Of a stretch of DNA of 64,000 bases, positions 45,770 to 55,067 are shown in pieces. Positions within the stretch are counted from its first letter, which is position 1. Every line of letters begins with the position of its first letter. The notes beneath the pieces were generated by a model. It saw nothing but the letters and a program-made list of their open reading frames with translations. It was not told the DNA's origin and did not search any database. Made by a program: the position numbers and the translations under genes. The stretch lies in NCBI GenBank assembly GCA_905209435.1, contig CAJLTE010000007.1, positions 3,104 through 67,103 of the forward strand. The letters are read 5' to 3'. Source of the DNA: an uncultured Blautia sp. (GTDB lineage: Bacteria > Bacillota_A > Clostridia > Lachnospirales > Lachnospiraceae).

Positions 45770-45932
45770 GTCAAGCGGATATTCGCAATCCGCTTCGCTA
45801 CTTGCTCATAACCAAATAACTGCTCCGCAGTTTATCAGAAGGAGCTTGCACTCCTCCTGATACAAGCAAGTCCCCACCCACTGCTTATTGCTTTTCGCAA
45901 TTGAAGCAGGGGACTTACTTGATTTGGTTAAA
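45770..45932 (-). repeat. 3'-end dispersed repeat, long copy A
   Basis: It begins two bases after the nadA stop. It contains the full set of blocks seen in other copies: the 39-base end block (45894-45932), a CAAGCAAGTCCCC/GGGGACTTACTTG stem, an AACTGC/GCAGTT hairpin and GTCAAGCGGATATTCGCAAT. Compared with copy B it has about 110 more bases between two TTCGCAAT repeats. Confidence 0.75.
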
Positions 45933-45933
45933 T

Positions 45934-46851
45934 TCAGCCGCCCAGTTCTACCATTCTGTGAATGCATCTTCCGGCGCCTTCCATGACATCCTGCTGAAGG
46001 AAGATTTCTTCTCCACCTTCTCCTCTTAGACAGTTATAGATATCCATAAGGGTTGTAACTTTCATATTCATGCAGGTAAGCTGCACAGTAACCGGATAGA
46101 ATTTTTTATCAGGACAGGCGAACTGAAGATGTTCTACAATGCTGTTTTCTGTTCCGATAATGAATTCTTTGTGATCAGATTTTTTTGCAAAGTCCATGAT
46201 TCCTGTTGTAGAGCCTACAAAGTCTGCCATTTCTACTACTTCCTGACGGCATTCCGGGTGTACCAGGAAAAGGGCATCCGGGTGTTCTGCACGGGCTTTT
46301 TCTACATCTTTGGCACTTACTACAATATGCCTAGGACATCCGCCTCTGTAGAATGCAAATGTTTTCTCCGGGAGTTTTTCTGCTACATAATGCCCCAGAT
46401 TGGGATCCGGGATAAATAAGATTTTATCCTGTTCCAGTTTTCTACAGATCTCCACTGCTGAAGAGGAAGTAACACATACATCACATTCTGTTTTGAGTTC
46501 TGAAGTTGTGTTGATGTAGGCAACCACTGCATGATCCGGATACTGTGCTTTTAATTCACGCAGACTTTCCAGATCAAGCTGTTCTGCCATCGGACAGCCT
46601 GCTGCCGGATTTGCGAGCCATACTCTTTTTTCAGGACTTAATATTTTACATGTTTCTGCCATGAAGCGTACCCCGCACATGATCACGCCGCTGCAGTCTC
46701 TTTTGGAAGCCTGTACGCTCAGACCGTAGGAATCCCCTGTATAGTCTGCCACCTCCAGGATTTCCTGACCCTGATATGCGTGTGCAAGAATACAGATATC
46801 CTTTTCTTTTTTCATGCGCAGGATTTCCTGCTGAATTTCTGCTATTGTCAT
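45934..46851 (-). CDS. nadA: Quinolinate synthase
   Basis: A 305-residue protein with the three iron-sulphur ligand regions GVRFMAETCKIL, CDVCVTSSSAV and HPECRQEVVEM. It condenses iminoaspartate with dihydroxyacetone phosphate to quinolinate, the second step of de novo NAD synthesis, and holds a [4Fe-4S] cluster. It follows niaR after 33 bases. In many Firmicutes nadA leads nadB-nadC; here it comes last, after the regulator. Confidence 0.96.
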   Translation of the reverse strand: MTIAEIQQEILRMKKEKDICILAHAYQGQEILEVADYTGDSYGLSVQASKRDCSGVIMCGVRFMAETCKILSPEKRVWLANPAAGCPMAEQLDLESLRELKAQYPDHAVVAYINTTSELKTECDVCVTSSSAVEICRKLEQDKILFIPDPNLGHYVAEKLPEKTFAFYRGGCPRHIVVSAKDVEKARAEHPDALFLVHPECRQEVVEMADFVGSTTGIMDFAKKSDHKEFIIGTENSIVEHLQFACPDKKFYPVTVQLTCMNMKVTTLMDIYNCLRGEGGEEIFLQQDVMEGAGRCIHRMVELGG

Positions 46852-46884
46852 TGTTTTAATTCCTTTTTCCTGATTCTGTTTTCG

Positions 46885-47427
46885 TTATTCCTGTTTCTCT
46901 TTTTCCCATGGCTGAAGCGGAGCAATGAACCCTGCTTTCTCCAGCTGTTCTCCGATCAGGTCCAGTCTTTTCTGGCTGGAAGCTTCTACCAGATGATAAT
47001 GATAACCAGAAGTCGCACTGCTTAATACTGTGGAATGGCTGCTGTTGATAGCCTCGACAAATTCATTTACATCCTGTCTGGAACGAATATCCATCTCTGC
47101 ACTGACACGTCCGTAGACTCTGTGGCTGATGCTGATGTTTTTGACCCGTCCTCCGCAGTCTACGATCAGGTTTAGTTCTTCTGCTGCCTGTTCCTGTCCG
47201 TGACGTACTTTAAATTCTCTGGTACATGCAACGTCTTTATCCTGCTGCAGAACATAGCCTCTGGTAGTGGAGAGAATTCCCGGTGTAGATGCCCGTATTA
47301 CCGCCATATCCTGTACGATCACCTGCCTGCTTACCCCAAACTGTGATGCCAGTGCTCTGGCTGCGATCGGCTTCTCTGCCTGATGAAGGAGTTTTAAAAT
47401 TTCGTTTCTTCTCTGCGCAGTATTCAT
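46885..47427 (-). CDS. niaR: NiaR-type niacin-responsive repressor
   Basis: A 180-residue protein with an N-terminal winged helix (RRNEILKLLHQAEKPIAARALA) and a C-terminal 3H domain with the three histidines typical of niacin sensing (ISHRVYGRVSAEMDIRSRQ, INSSHSTVLSSATSGYHYHL). It represses NAD synthesis genes when nicotinate is available. The candidate operator is the palindrome at 49882-49907 ahead of nadB. AAAGGA is found before the start. Between nadC and this gene there are 247 bases, so it may have its own promoter. Confidence 0.92.
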   Translation of the reverse strand: MNTAQRRNEILKLLHQAEKPIAARALASQFGVSRQVIVQDMAVIRASTPGILSTTRGYVLQQDKDVACTREFKVRHGQEQAAEELNLIVDCGGRVKNISISHRVYGRVSAEMDIRSRQDVNEFVEAINSSHSTVLSSATSGYHYHLVEASSQKRLDLIGEQLEKAGFIAPLQPWEKEKQE

Positions 47428-47509
47428 AAATACAATCCTTTCTGTAACAATATTTAAGCGGAATCAGGCGGATAAGCTCATATACTTCTCTGCCTGATGT
47501 TCATTGATA

Positions 47510-47637
47510 ATATTCCGCGAAATGTTTTCTGTGAATAAAAAAGGTACTTTTGGGATATCCCACCTACATTTCCCTGTAGATACATAGTAACAGAAAAAAC
47601 GGAATATATCACACAAATTTATACGATTCATATAAAT
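47510..47637. repeat. Distant relative of the 45565 element
   Basis: TATTCCGCGAAATGTTTT near 47511 and AATTTATACGATTCATATAAAT near 47616 match TATCCCGCGAAGTGTTTT and AATTTATGCGATTAGCATAAAT of the element at 45585-45660 in the same order. It also holds the palindrome TGGGATATCCCA. It lies in the nadC-niaR gap. Confidence 0.45.
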
Positions 47638-47674
47638 CCTGCATACTGACAGAACGGATTATTCCCGATAAGAA

Positions 47675-48532
47675 TCATTCTTCAACTGCGTGAAGATTCT
47701 TCATTGAAATATCAAGGATTGGTGCAGAGTGTGTCAAAGCACCGCTGGAAACGAAGTCAACACCTGTCTCCAGGATCTTTTTGATATTTTCTTTTGTAAT
47801 GTTTCCGGAGCACTCTGTCTGTGCACGACCGGCGATAAAATCTACGGCTTCTTTCATCATTTCCGGTGTCATATTGTCAAGCATGATAATATCTGCGCCC
47901 GCTTCCACGGCTTCTTTTACCTGATCCATTGTCTCAACTTCAACCTCGATCTTACGGACAAACGGTGCATATTCTTTTGCCATAGCTACTGCTTTTGCAA
48001 CGCTTCCTGCTGCTCCGATATGGTTATCTTTGAGCAGTACCCCGTCTGAAAGATTATATCTGTGGTTGCATCCGCCGCCTACACGTACAGCGTATTTCTC
48101 AAATACACGACAGTTCGGCGTAGTTTTTCTGGTATCAAGAAGTGTCACTTTGCTTCCTTCAAGAAGTTTTGCGACCTGACTGGTATAAGTAGCAATTCCA
48201 CTCATTCTCTGAAGATAATTCAGTGCTACTCTCTCTCCGGAAAGAAGTACGCGGATATCTCCGCTCACTGTACCAAGAAGATCACCTTTCTTTACTGCAT
48301 CTCCATCTTTGAAATTAAAATTAATTTCTGTTTTCTCATCTAAAATCTGGAATACTCTCGCATATACATACAGTCCGGCAATAATCCCATCTTCTTTTGC
48401 GATCAGGTCTACGGTTCCCTTGACTGCGCTGCGCATAACTGCGTTTGTGGAAACATCCTCACTTGTAATATCCTCCTGAAGCGCCATACGGATCAGCTGG
48501 TCCGCCTGCATTTTCATTGTAATCTCATTCAT
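47675..48532 (-). CDS. nadC: Nicotinate-nucleotide pyrophosphorylase (quinolinate phosphoribosyltransferase)
   Basis: A 285-residue protein with the QPRTase motifs LNYLQRMSGIATYT, LLDTRKTTPNCRVFEKYAVRVGGGCNHRYNL and VDFVSSGALTHSAPILDIS. It converts quinolinate and PRPP to nicotinate mononucleotide. The start overlaps the nadB end by eight bases, a translational coupling usual for this pair. The protein is of normal length and all parts appear present. Confidence 0.96.
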   Translation of the reverse strand: MNEITMKMQADQLIRMALQEDITSEDVSTNAVMRSAVKGTVDLIAKEDGIIAGLYVYARVFQILDEKTEINFNFKDGDAVKKGDLLGTVSGDIRVLLSGERVALNYLQRMSGIATYTSQVAKLLEGSKVTLLDTRKTTPNCRVFEKYAVRVGGGCNHRYNLSDGVLLKDNHIGAAGSVAKAVAMAKEYAPFVRKIEVEVETMDQVKEAVEAGADIIMLDNMTPEMMKEAVDFIAGRAQTECSGNITKENIKKILETGVDFVSSGALTHSAPILDISMKNLHAVEE

Positions 48533-49814
48533 GGCTCATTCTCATCCTTTCAATTTCATTTAAGACTGCTGTGTGATAGCCGCTCAGCAGTTCTTCTCTG
48601 TTTTCGTATATTTTCATATCGACATCGTCTGCTTTCACATATTCCGGTGTTTCTCCAAATATCATATCATCGGCAGCTTTTCTTGCAAACACTAAAGATT
48701 CCAGCAGAGAGTTACTTGCCAGACGGTTCTTTCCATGAACACCATTACAGCTTGTTTCTCCGCAGGCATAAAGCCCTTTCATGGAAGTTTTGCTTCCAAG
48801 ATTAACCTTGATCCCGCCCATGAAATAATGCTGGGCCGGAACAACCGGGATCGGCTCTTTTCTTGGGTCAAATCCCTCTTCTATACACTGCTCATAAATG
48901 TGTGGAAAATGCTCCATGATCGTTTTCTCACCCAGTGGGCGCATATCTTCCCAGACAAATTCTGTTCCGTCTTTTTCCATCTGCTCAAAAATCTTCTGAC
49001 TCAGCAGATCTCTTGGCTGCAGCTCATTGGTAAAGCGCTGTCCGTTTTTGTCATAAAGTAATGCACCTTCTCCTCTGACTGATTCTGAAACCAGAAAACG
49101 CCGTCCCGGTTTATGAGAAAACAATGTCGTTGGATGAATCTGTATGTAATCCAAATGTTCCAGTTCCACATGGTGTTTCATTGCAATTCCCAGACCATCT
49201 CCTGCAATATGGGAAAAATTGGTTGAGTTTTTGAAAAGTCCTCCAATGCCTCCACAGGCAAGAACCACAAACTGGGAAAAAACAGGAATTGCCTGTTCAT
49301 TCTGATCTATCACAATAATCCCACAGACAGTATTATCTTTTGAAATAAGGTCTACCATTGTCATATATTCACAGATTTCTATGTTTTCTCTTGTCTTTGC
49401 CGTATTCAGAAGACTCTGTGTAATTTCTTTTCCTGTAATATCTTCGTGGAAAAGAATTCTTGGCTGAGAGTGCGCTCCTTCTCTGGTAAATGCCAGATTT
49501 CCCAGCCCGTCTCTTGCGAAATCCACATGATATCGTAAAAGATCTCTGATAATATCGTTGGAACTGCGGATCATCAGATCCACAGCTCTCTTATTATTTT
49601 CATAATGTCCTGCACGCATCGTATCTTCAAAATAATTCTCATAATCTTCTTCTCCACGCAGCATACAGATTCCACCCTGTGCCAGAAAAGAATCCGACTG
49701 GTCAGCTTCCTGTTTGGTGATCAGAAGAATATTCATTTTTTCCGGAAGATTCAACGCACAGTACAGTCCGGCAGCTCCGGTTCCTACAATAATGGCGTCA
49801 TAACGTTCTTTCAT
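48525..49814 (-). CDS. nadB: L-aspartate oxidase
   Basis: A 429-residue flavoprotein with GxGxxG segment AIIVGTGAAGLYCAL, SFLAQGGICML, ARDGLGNLAFTREGAHSQPRI and GETSCNGVHGKNRLASNSLLE. It oxidises aspartate to iminoaspartate for NadA. The frame is open to ATG 49868, but that ATG overlaps a consensus -10 box, so it cannot be translated from this promoter. ATG 49814, with GAGGAA in front and MKERYDAIIVG as start, is right. It is the first gene of the nadBC unit. Confidence 0.94.
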   Translation of the reverse strand: MKERYDAIIVGTGAAGLYCALNLPEKMNILLITKQEADQSDSFLAQGGICMLRGEEDYENYFEDTMRAGHYENNKRAVDLMIRSSNDIIRDLLRYHVDFARDGLGNLAFTREGAHSQPRILFHEDITGKEITQSLLNTAKTRENIEICEYMTMVDLISKDNTVCGIIVIDQNEQAIPVFSQFVVLACGGIGGLFKNSTNFSHIAGDGLGIAMKHHVELEHLDYIQIHPTTLFSHKPGRRFLVSESVRGEGALLYDKNGQRFTNELQPRDLLSQKIFEQMEKDGTEFVWEDMRPLGEKTIMEHFPHIYEQCIEEGFDPRKEPIPVVPAQHYFMGGIKVNLGSKTSMKGLYACGETSCNGVHGKNRLASNSLLESLVFARKAADDMIFGETPEYVKADDVDMKIYENREELLSGYHTAVLNEIERMRMSHE

Positions 49815-49866
49815 TTTCTTATTCCTCATGCCGGTATCATACCGGATATTCTTTTTTGTCTGTGCC

Positions 49867-49907
49867 ATTATACTACCTGACTATTTAGGTGTCAAGACAC
49901 CTAAATA
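49867..49907 (-). promoter_or_regulatory. nadB promoter overlapped by a perfect palindrome, candidate NiaR operator
   Basis: On the minus strand TTGACA (49895-49890) and TATAAT (49872-49867) have a 17-base spacer, a full consensus promoter. The palindrome TATTTAGGTGTC / GACACCTAAATA (arms 49882-49893 and 49896-49907, two central bases) covers the -35 box and part of the spacer. With a niaR gene two genes downstream, repression by NiaR is the natural reading. Confidence 0.82.
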
Positions 49908-49996
49908 TACTATTGTAAATTTACATGATACATTGTTATTGTTTGTTCCATCTGTTCTCAGCAACGATATTCTATATACTCCACTGCTATTCCCAG

Positions 49997-50047
49997 GTCA
50001 ATCGGATATTCGCAATTGAAGCAGGGGACTTACTTGATTTGATTAAA
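49997..50047 (-). repeat. 3'-end dispersed repeat, short copy B
   Basis: Its 39-base end block (50009-50047) is identical to that of copy A (45894-45932) except for one base. The comEC stop codon (50032-50030) lies inside it, so the last comEC residues (NFNQIK) are encoded by the repeat. Confidence 0.8.
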
Positions 50048-52483
50048 ATTTTGTCGATAACATTTTGTAAAAATATGTTTATGTTTTCTGTATATCATAA
50101 CTGCCCCTGCATCCTTCGTGATCAGTACTTTGCTTCCACTGTTTTTCAGACGCCGCAAAGTGTCCGGTGACGGATGTCCGTAAGTATTCGTTGACGAACA
50201 GGAAATCACTGCCAGTTCCGGTCTTACTATATCAAGGAATTCCTGTCCTGTAGAATATTTCGATCCATGGTGTGCCACTTTCAAAAAATCCACATCTTCC
50301 AGCCACCCATTCTGCAGCAGCTTTTCCTCTGTTTCCTTTCCGATATCTCCTGTAAAAATCCCTTTGAAATCCCCACTTGTCATCTCCATCACCATCGCAT
50401 CTTCATTCACCTCTGTTCCTGTCGCCCCCAAAAGCGGCCACAAAACTTCCAGACTAATCTGTCCATACCGGACCCTGTCACCGGCTTTTGCATACAGCAC
50501 CCTTGTTCCTGCTGCCTCTGCCAACTGTATCAATTCCTGATAATTTTTATTATCCTGTACATTCTGCCAGTCAGGAAGAATCAGTTTCTCTACGCGAAGA
50601 ACGGTCAGTCCTTTCCCGATATATTCCAGAAGCTGGCGCACGCCACTGATGTGATCTTCATCTGTATGAGAAATATAGATTCCATCCAATCTGGAAATCC
50701 CTCTGCTCTTCAGATATGGAAGCAGCTGGTACTGTCCAAGTGCACTCTTGTTTGTGCTGCCGCCGTCAATCAGAATATTCCACTGATTCTCGATTTCTAT
50801 TACAATTCCGTCACCCTGTCCGACATCCAGACACGCAATACGGAAATCTTCCCGTGGCTTATATCCGATCAGCAGGATTCCCAGACAGACTGTTACAACA
50901 CATATACCACGAATCCCCCGGATTTTCATAACAGCCTCTTTACATTGGTTCTGTCTTTTATATCTTTTATGGCATTTATTAACCCCTGATTTCTGTAGTA
51001 TCTGCACTCTCTTTCCAGAAATTTTCTTCTTATACAGATCAAATCCTCGCTTCCAAAGCCAAAAACTGTCATTATCCACACACACCTGCGCCGCCCGCCT
51101 GTATATCCACACAGCCACAGCTAAAATCACATAGTAACCCACAATCTGCCACACTTGGGGCTTTCCGCCTACCCAGGTACAGAACGGCAGTTTTCCTGCC
51201 AGTGCAGCCAGAAATTCATATCCTTTCAGAATAATCCTTCCCGGAATCACAGTCAGGAATGCACCTCTGTCGCTGAATAATCCCATAAGTGCACCTGCCG
51301 TTCCACTTCCCAGCACGACCCCCACTGTCGGAAGTACCAGCAGATTCAGAAAAATCCCAAGTACTGATACCTCCCCATAGAACCACAACACCACTGGCAA
51401 TGTTGTAAGCAGCACTGTTCCAGAAGCCAGAAATGATTTCCAGAGTGATTTTCCCGTCGATTCCAGTAACACTCTTACACCTTTATCCTCTGTCTTCCAC
51501 TGACTTTTTTCTTCTCTGTCCATCACTTCCGTGATCAACGGCCACACACATCCTATCCCAATCACAGAACCAAAAGACATTAGAAACCCTCCGTCCAACA
51601 GATACGCCGGATTCTCTACCAGTATCAGGATTGCCGAAGCCGCCATCCCCGTAGGCATGTCATAAATCCGTCCTGCAATCTTTGCTCCGACCGACAGCAA
51701 AAACATGCACACAGCCCGCATCGTTGAAACAGTTCCACCAGTCATCAGCCCGTACTGAAGCATGATCACCAATGCCATCAGGCCTGCAGGCCTGATTCCC
51801 AGACCGATTTTTTTCAGAATATTGTACAGTCCCATTCCCAGCAGACTGATATGCAGCCCGGAAATCGCCAGAATATGAATGATCCCTGCCATCTGATACC
51901 GCATTTTCAGCTCCACATCCAGATTACTCTTGTCTCCAAGCACGATTGCCTCAAATGCACCAGCCTCATTTCCACAGACTTTCTCCAAAATCCCCGCAAA
52001 CTTCTGCTTCATACCAATAAGAAACTGCCCATATGCGGAATGATTTCGTGACTGTTTCTCCACTTTTCCTTTTTTCATCACATAATAAATATGACGGCAT
52101 GCATAATACTGTCTGCTGTCAAATTCTCCCGGATTTCCAGGTTCTGGCACTTCTTCCAGCTTTCCGGACACCAAAATAAGACTTCCTGCCAGAAGTTTTT
52201 TATTTTTGTTATTCTCTTTTAAATAAACTCTTACATTATCAATGGAAACTTTTTCAGAATTGTAAATAAGATAAGTATCTTTCAGATATACAGATTGAAA
52301 TTCTTCATTCTCCTGGCACCTGACCACCTCCCCGCAGATAGTGGATTCCGGGTGCTTTTTAATCCATGTCTGTACAGACTCAGGCAATGGATTTCCCCGT
52401 ATCAGGGAAAATCCAAGCCAATCTGTCACACACAGAAAAACAACCAGAAGCAGGCACAGGATACACACAAGGCGTCTCCTCAC
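50030..52483 (-). CDS. comEC: ComEC/Rec2 DNA-uptake channel with metallo-beta-lactamase domain
   Basis: An 817-residue membrane protein. It has N-terminal helices and an OB-like region, a competence domain (GIIHILAISGLHISLLG, GLMTGGTVSTMRAVCMF) with multiple helices, and a C-terminal metallo-beta-lactamase domain (DVGQGDGIVIEI, ISHTDEDHISGV, KVAHHGSKYSTG). It would carry single-stranded DNA across the membrane during transformation. The start is a GTG at 52483 with AAAGGAGG in front. The C-terminus runs into a repeat copy. ComEA is not next to it. Confidence 0.93.
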   Translation of the reverse strand: MRRRLVCILCLLLVVFLCVTDWLGFSLIRGNPLPESVQTWIKKHPESTICGEVVRCQENEEFQSVYLKDTYLIYNSEKVSIDNVRVYLKENNKNKKLLAGSLILVSGKLEEVPEPGNPGEFDSRQYYACRHIYYVMKKGKVEKQSRNHSAYGQFLIGMKQKFAGILEKVCGNEAGAFEAIVLGDKSNLDVELKMRYQMAGIIHILAISGLHISLLGMGLYNILKKIGLGIRPAGLMALVIMLQYGLMTGGTVSTMRAVCMFLLSVGAKIAGRIYDMPTGMAASAILILVENPAYLLDGGFLMSFGSVIGIGCVWPLITEVMDREEKSQWKTEDKGVRVLLESTGKSLWKSFLASGTVLLTTLPVVLWFYGEVSVLGIFLNLLVLPTVGVVLGSGTAGALMGLFSDRGAFLTVIPGRIILKGYEFLAALAGKLPFCTWVGGKPQVWQIVGYYVILAVAVWIYRRAAQVCVDNDSFWLWKRGFDLYKKKISGKRVQILQKSGVNKCHKRYKRQNQCKEAVMKIRGIRGICVVTVCLGILLIGYKPREDFRIACLDVGQGDGIVIEIENQWNILIDGGSTNKSALGQYQLLPYLKSRGISRLDGIYISHTDEDHISGVRQLLEYIGKGLTVLRVEKLILPDWQNVQDNKNYQELIQLAEAAGTRVLYAKAGDRVRYGQISLEVLWPLLGATGTEVNEDAMVMEMTSGDFKGIFTGDIGKETEEKLLQNGWLEDVDFLKVAHHGSKYSTGQEFLDIVRPELAVISCSSTNTYGHPSPDTLRRLKNSGSKVLITKDAGAVMIYRKHKHIFTKCYRQNFNQIK

Positions 52484-52499
52484 TCTTACTGCCTCCTTT

Positions 52500-53432
52500 T
52501 TATTCTTCGCTTACAATTTTATCATCTTTTTCATAGAAACGATACAGTGCCATCTTATCACCGAAAGTATCCAGTTTGTCCGAACTTCCAACTGTGATCT
52601 GCACTTTGTCAGCCTCCAGCGCATCCAGCAGTGAATTTACTACTGAATAAACCGGAATCTTCTCAGACACATCCAGGGCATAAGAAGAAAATACTCTGTC
52701 AAATGCCACATAACAGATTCTGTCCGCAATGGTCACATCCAGAATCTCCGTATTCTCCGGGATTGTCGGATAATGGCCTTTCTCCAACGGACCTTTCATC
52801 AGCTGCTCCAGTATAATCCGTTCTTTTGGAATACTGCGTTTATAGCGTACCGTCCGCTGCTCTTTCACCAGTTTCTTGCCATCTTTATCTGTGAAATAAA
52901 GAGTAAAGGTATTGCTGCAGTAAGCATCAGGTTCACTTCCCGTAAACTCTGCAAAAGTATCTGCTGTCATATCGCCTACAGCCTGACCTCTGGAATCTGT
53001 CAGGGCTTCATTCTCGATAGTAAATCTTACAGATGTAATTCCCGGGATCTGCAGAAATGTTTTAACTACCCCGGCTCGCACAAGAAGTTCCCTTGCACGG
53101 CTCATATTGCTGTACTGGCTGTTAAAGTTCACAACAAGAGTCTCCCCCTCTATGCTGTAGTTCATCTGCACTTCCTCAGGAAGCAGACTGATTCCAGAAG
53201 AATCAGCTTCCTGACTGTTCATCCGCTGCATCATATCCTTGAGCAGATACTCCGAAGTTGTCTCTTCCGGGTAATATGCTTCTTTCTGAAGCTGTGTCTC
53301 ATCAGCATCAATATCATAGAGATAGTATGCCGGTTCTTTTTTATTTGAATCTTCGTGTACTTCTACCGAACATCCAGACATAAGGAGGCTCAATATCAGC
53401 ACGACTGCAATCATTGAAATCTTCTTTCTCAC
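52500..53432 (-). CDS. GerMN-domain lipoprotein
   Basis: A lipoprotein of about 310 residues with signal peptide RKKISMIAVVLILSLLMSGC (lipobox MSGC) and two GerMN-type domains (LPEEVQMNYSIEGETLVVNFNS and TEILDVTIADRICYVAFDRVF). GerM domains are linked with spore-cortex and germination functions. GTG 53432 has AGGAGG at eight bases; the first in-frame GTG (53441) overlaps that site and is rejected. It lies between the histidine kinase (12 bases) and comEC (16 bases), an operon. Confidence 0.82.
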   Translation of the reverse strand: MRKKISMIAVVLILSLLMSGCSVEVHEDSNKKEPAYYLYDIDADETQLQKEAYYPEETTSEYLLKDMMQRMNSQEADSSGISLLPEEVQMNYSIEGETLVVNFNSQYSNMSRARELLVRAGVVKTFLQIPGITSVRFTIENEALTDSRGQAVGDMTADTFAEFTGSEPDAYCSNTFTLYFTDKDGKKLVKEQRTVRYKRSIPKERIILEQLMKGPLEKGHYPTIPENTEILDVTIADRICYVAFDRVFSSYALDVSEKIPVYSVVNSLLDALEADKVQITVGSSDKLDTFGDKMALYRFYEKDDKIVSEE

Positions 53433-53444
53433 AAACGGCACCTC

Positions 53445-54869
53445 CTATGACGGGATATATGACAGAGGAATGCGGACAGAGAACGTAGTTCCCTCTCCCT
53501 CTCTGCTGAATACTTTGATCGCTCCGTGATGCATCGCAATGGAACTCTTAGTGATCGCCAGTCCAAGACCGGTTCCGCCAATTTCCTTTGAATGGGATTT
53601 GTCTACACGATAGAAACGTTCAAAGATTCTCTCAATACTGTCTTCCGGAATTCCCATACCGGAGTCTGCCACTGTTATATAGAAATATTTATGGTCTGCA
53701 TCCAGAGACACACGGACCCAGCCATCGTCTACATTGTATTTGATACCGTTCTCAACCAGGTTGCTGATGGCAAGTGTAAACTTCACCTCATCCACATCTG
53801 CCTCTACAGGACGGAAGCAGTCCAGAATCAGATCGATATTGCGCTTGTCCGCGATCGGACGCAGACGCTTGAGAATATCCTCAAGAAGCTGATTGATATC
53901 CATATGTGTGATGTTCACATCTGCTGCCTTCTTGTCCATCTTAACAAGGGAAAGCAGGTCTGTGATGATCTTATTCTCTCTGTCGATCTCGGCAGTGATG
54001 TCACTCATAAATTCCTGATAAAGTTCCTCCGGAATTCCCTGCTGTCCTACCAGTGAATCTGCCAGAACTTTCATGGAAGTCAGAGGTGTTTTCAACTCAT
54101 GGGACACATTGGATACAAATTCCTGTCTGGATTCGTCCAGGATTTTCATACGATTGACCATCTTGTTAAATGCATCCGTGATCAGCTCTGTCTCTGTATA
54201 GTCAGGAACACTGATCTCCTCGTCCAGTACACCATCTGTCAGATCCTCGATAGATTTCGTTACTCTTGCAAGAGGTTTTACAAGGATTGTTGACAGCAGC
54301 CATGACAGAAATACGGAAAGCACCACAATGATCCCGATCATCATAACGCCCCTTTGTTCCAGTTCATCCAGTGTCTGTGCAATGTGCATTGTGGAAACCG
54401 TTACCAGCATCACACCCTGAAGCTGCTGAACATCCGGACTCTGTACAGGAACTGCCAGCTCCAGAACTTTACTCTTTGCATCGTAATTGCTTTTCTCTTC
54501 ACCTTTGAGACACGCCACAGCCAAAGAACTCAAAAGTGTCTTTCCTTCTTCTGTGTGAAACGTATCTCCCACTATCTTAAAATCTCTGTCAGCCAGCAGA
54601 ACTCGTCCGTTATACACATTGGAAAACAGTTCCAGTTTACTGTTTACAACATCTGAGCTTGTATCATTGAGGTAATTTTCCCTGATGATCAGATTGCTCA
54701 GGATCTCACACTGATCGCTCACAGTCTCCGTAAGCATGGAAACCGCACGGTCCTGGTAATTATGAAGCATTGTATAAGTCACGATAACACCTGGCACGAT
54801 CCCCAGAATGATTAAGATAATCAGAATACGAAAACGCAGACTTCTGAAAAAATTGTTTCTTTTTTTCAC
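53445..54869 (-). CDS. Membrane sensor histidine kinase (WalK/PhoR type), apparently without adjacent regulator
   Basis: A 474-residue protein. It has helix one (FRILIILIILGIVPGVIVTY), an extracellular domain of about 130 residues, helix two (MIGIIVVLSVFLSWLLSTILV), a HAMP region, a DHp phosphoacceptor motif VSHELKTPLTSMK and ATPase boxes NLVENGIKYN, DSGMGIPEDS and GGTGLGLAITKS. It would autophosphorylate and pass phosphate to an OmpR-type regulator, but no such gene lies on either side. I choose GTG 54869 with GGAG upstream. It heads the transcript with GerMN and comEC. Confidence 0.88.
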   Translation of the reverse strand: MKKRNNFFRSLRFRILIILIILGIVPGVIVTYTMLHNYQDRAVSMLTETVSDQCEILSNLIIRENYLNDTSSDVVNSKLELFSNVYNGRVLLADRDFKIVGDTFHTEEGKTLLSSLAVACLKGEEKSNYDAKSKVLELAVPVQSPDVQQLQGVMLVTVSTMHIAQTLDELEQRGVMMIGIIVVLSVFLSWLLSTILVKPLARVTKSIEDLTDGVLDEEISVPDYTETELITDAFNKMVNRMKILDESRQEFVSNVSHELKTPLTSMKVLADSLVGQQGIPEELYQEFMSDITAEIDRENKIITDLLSLVKMDKKAADVNITHMDINQLLEDILKRLRPIADKRNIDLILDCFRPVEADVDEVKFTLAISNLVENGIKYNVDDGWVRVSLDADHKYFYITVADSGMGIPEDSIERIFERFYRVDKSHSKEIGGTGLGLAITKSSIAMHHGAIKVFSREGEGTTFSVRIPLSYIPS

Positions 54870-55012
54870 CTTTTCAACTCCGTTCTCTTCTGGCACGCAG
54901 TTTGATGCATGCACTCTGTCTGTTCGTAAAACAGTTATTGTTTATCGAATCCTTATCATCTTATCACAGAAAAATAGGGTTTTCTACATCTTGACAAATA
55001 AAAATATAATAA

Positions 55013-55060
55013 ATACTCTTTCCCAGATAAAATTTTATTTCTGATCATCTGGAAAAGAGT
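55013..55060. terminator. Bidirectional terminator after mobA
   Basis: A stem of AGTACTCTTTTCCAGAT-type sequence pairs with ATCTGGGAAAGAGTATT around the loop near 55035. T-rich stretches follow on both strands, so it ends the mobA transcript and separates it from the histidine kinase operon. Confidence 0.75.
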
Positions 55061-55067
55061 ACTTTTT

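Noticed and set aside
45583..45774. Small minus-strand open frame of 63 residues
   Set aside because: It lies wholly in the hairpin-rich repeat element, has no ribosome site and no sensible composition.
49815..49868. N-terminal extension of nadB (MAQTKKNIRYD...)
   Set aside because: The ATG at 49868 is part of the -10 box TATAAT; the transcript must start after it, and 49814 has a ribosome site.
54985..55012. TTGACA near 54991 as promoter for a plus-strand gene
   Set aside because: No gene follows on the plus strand, and the only TATAAT is much too close.
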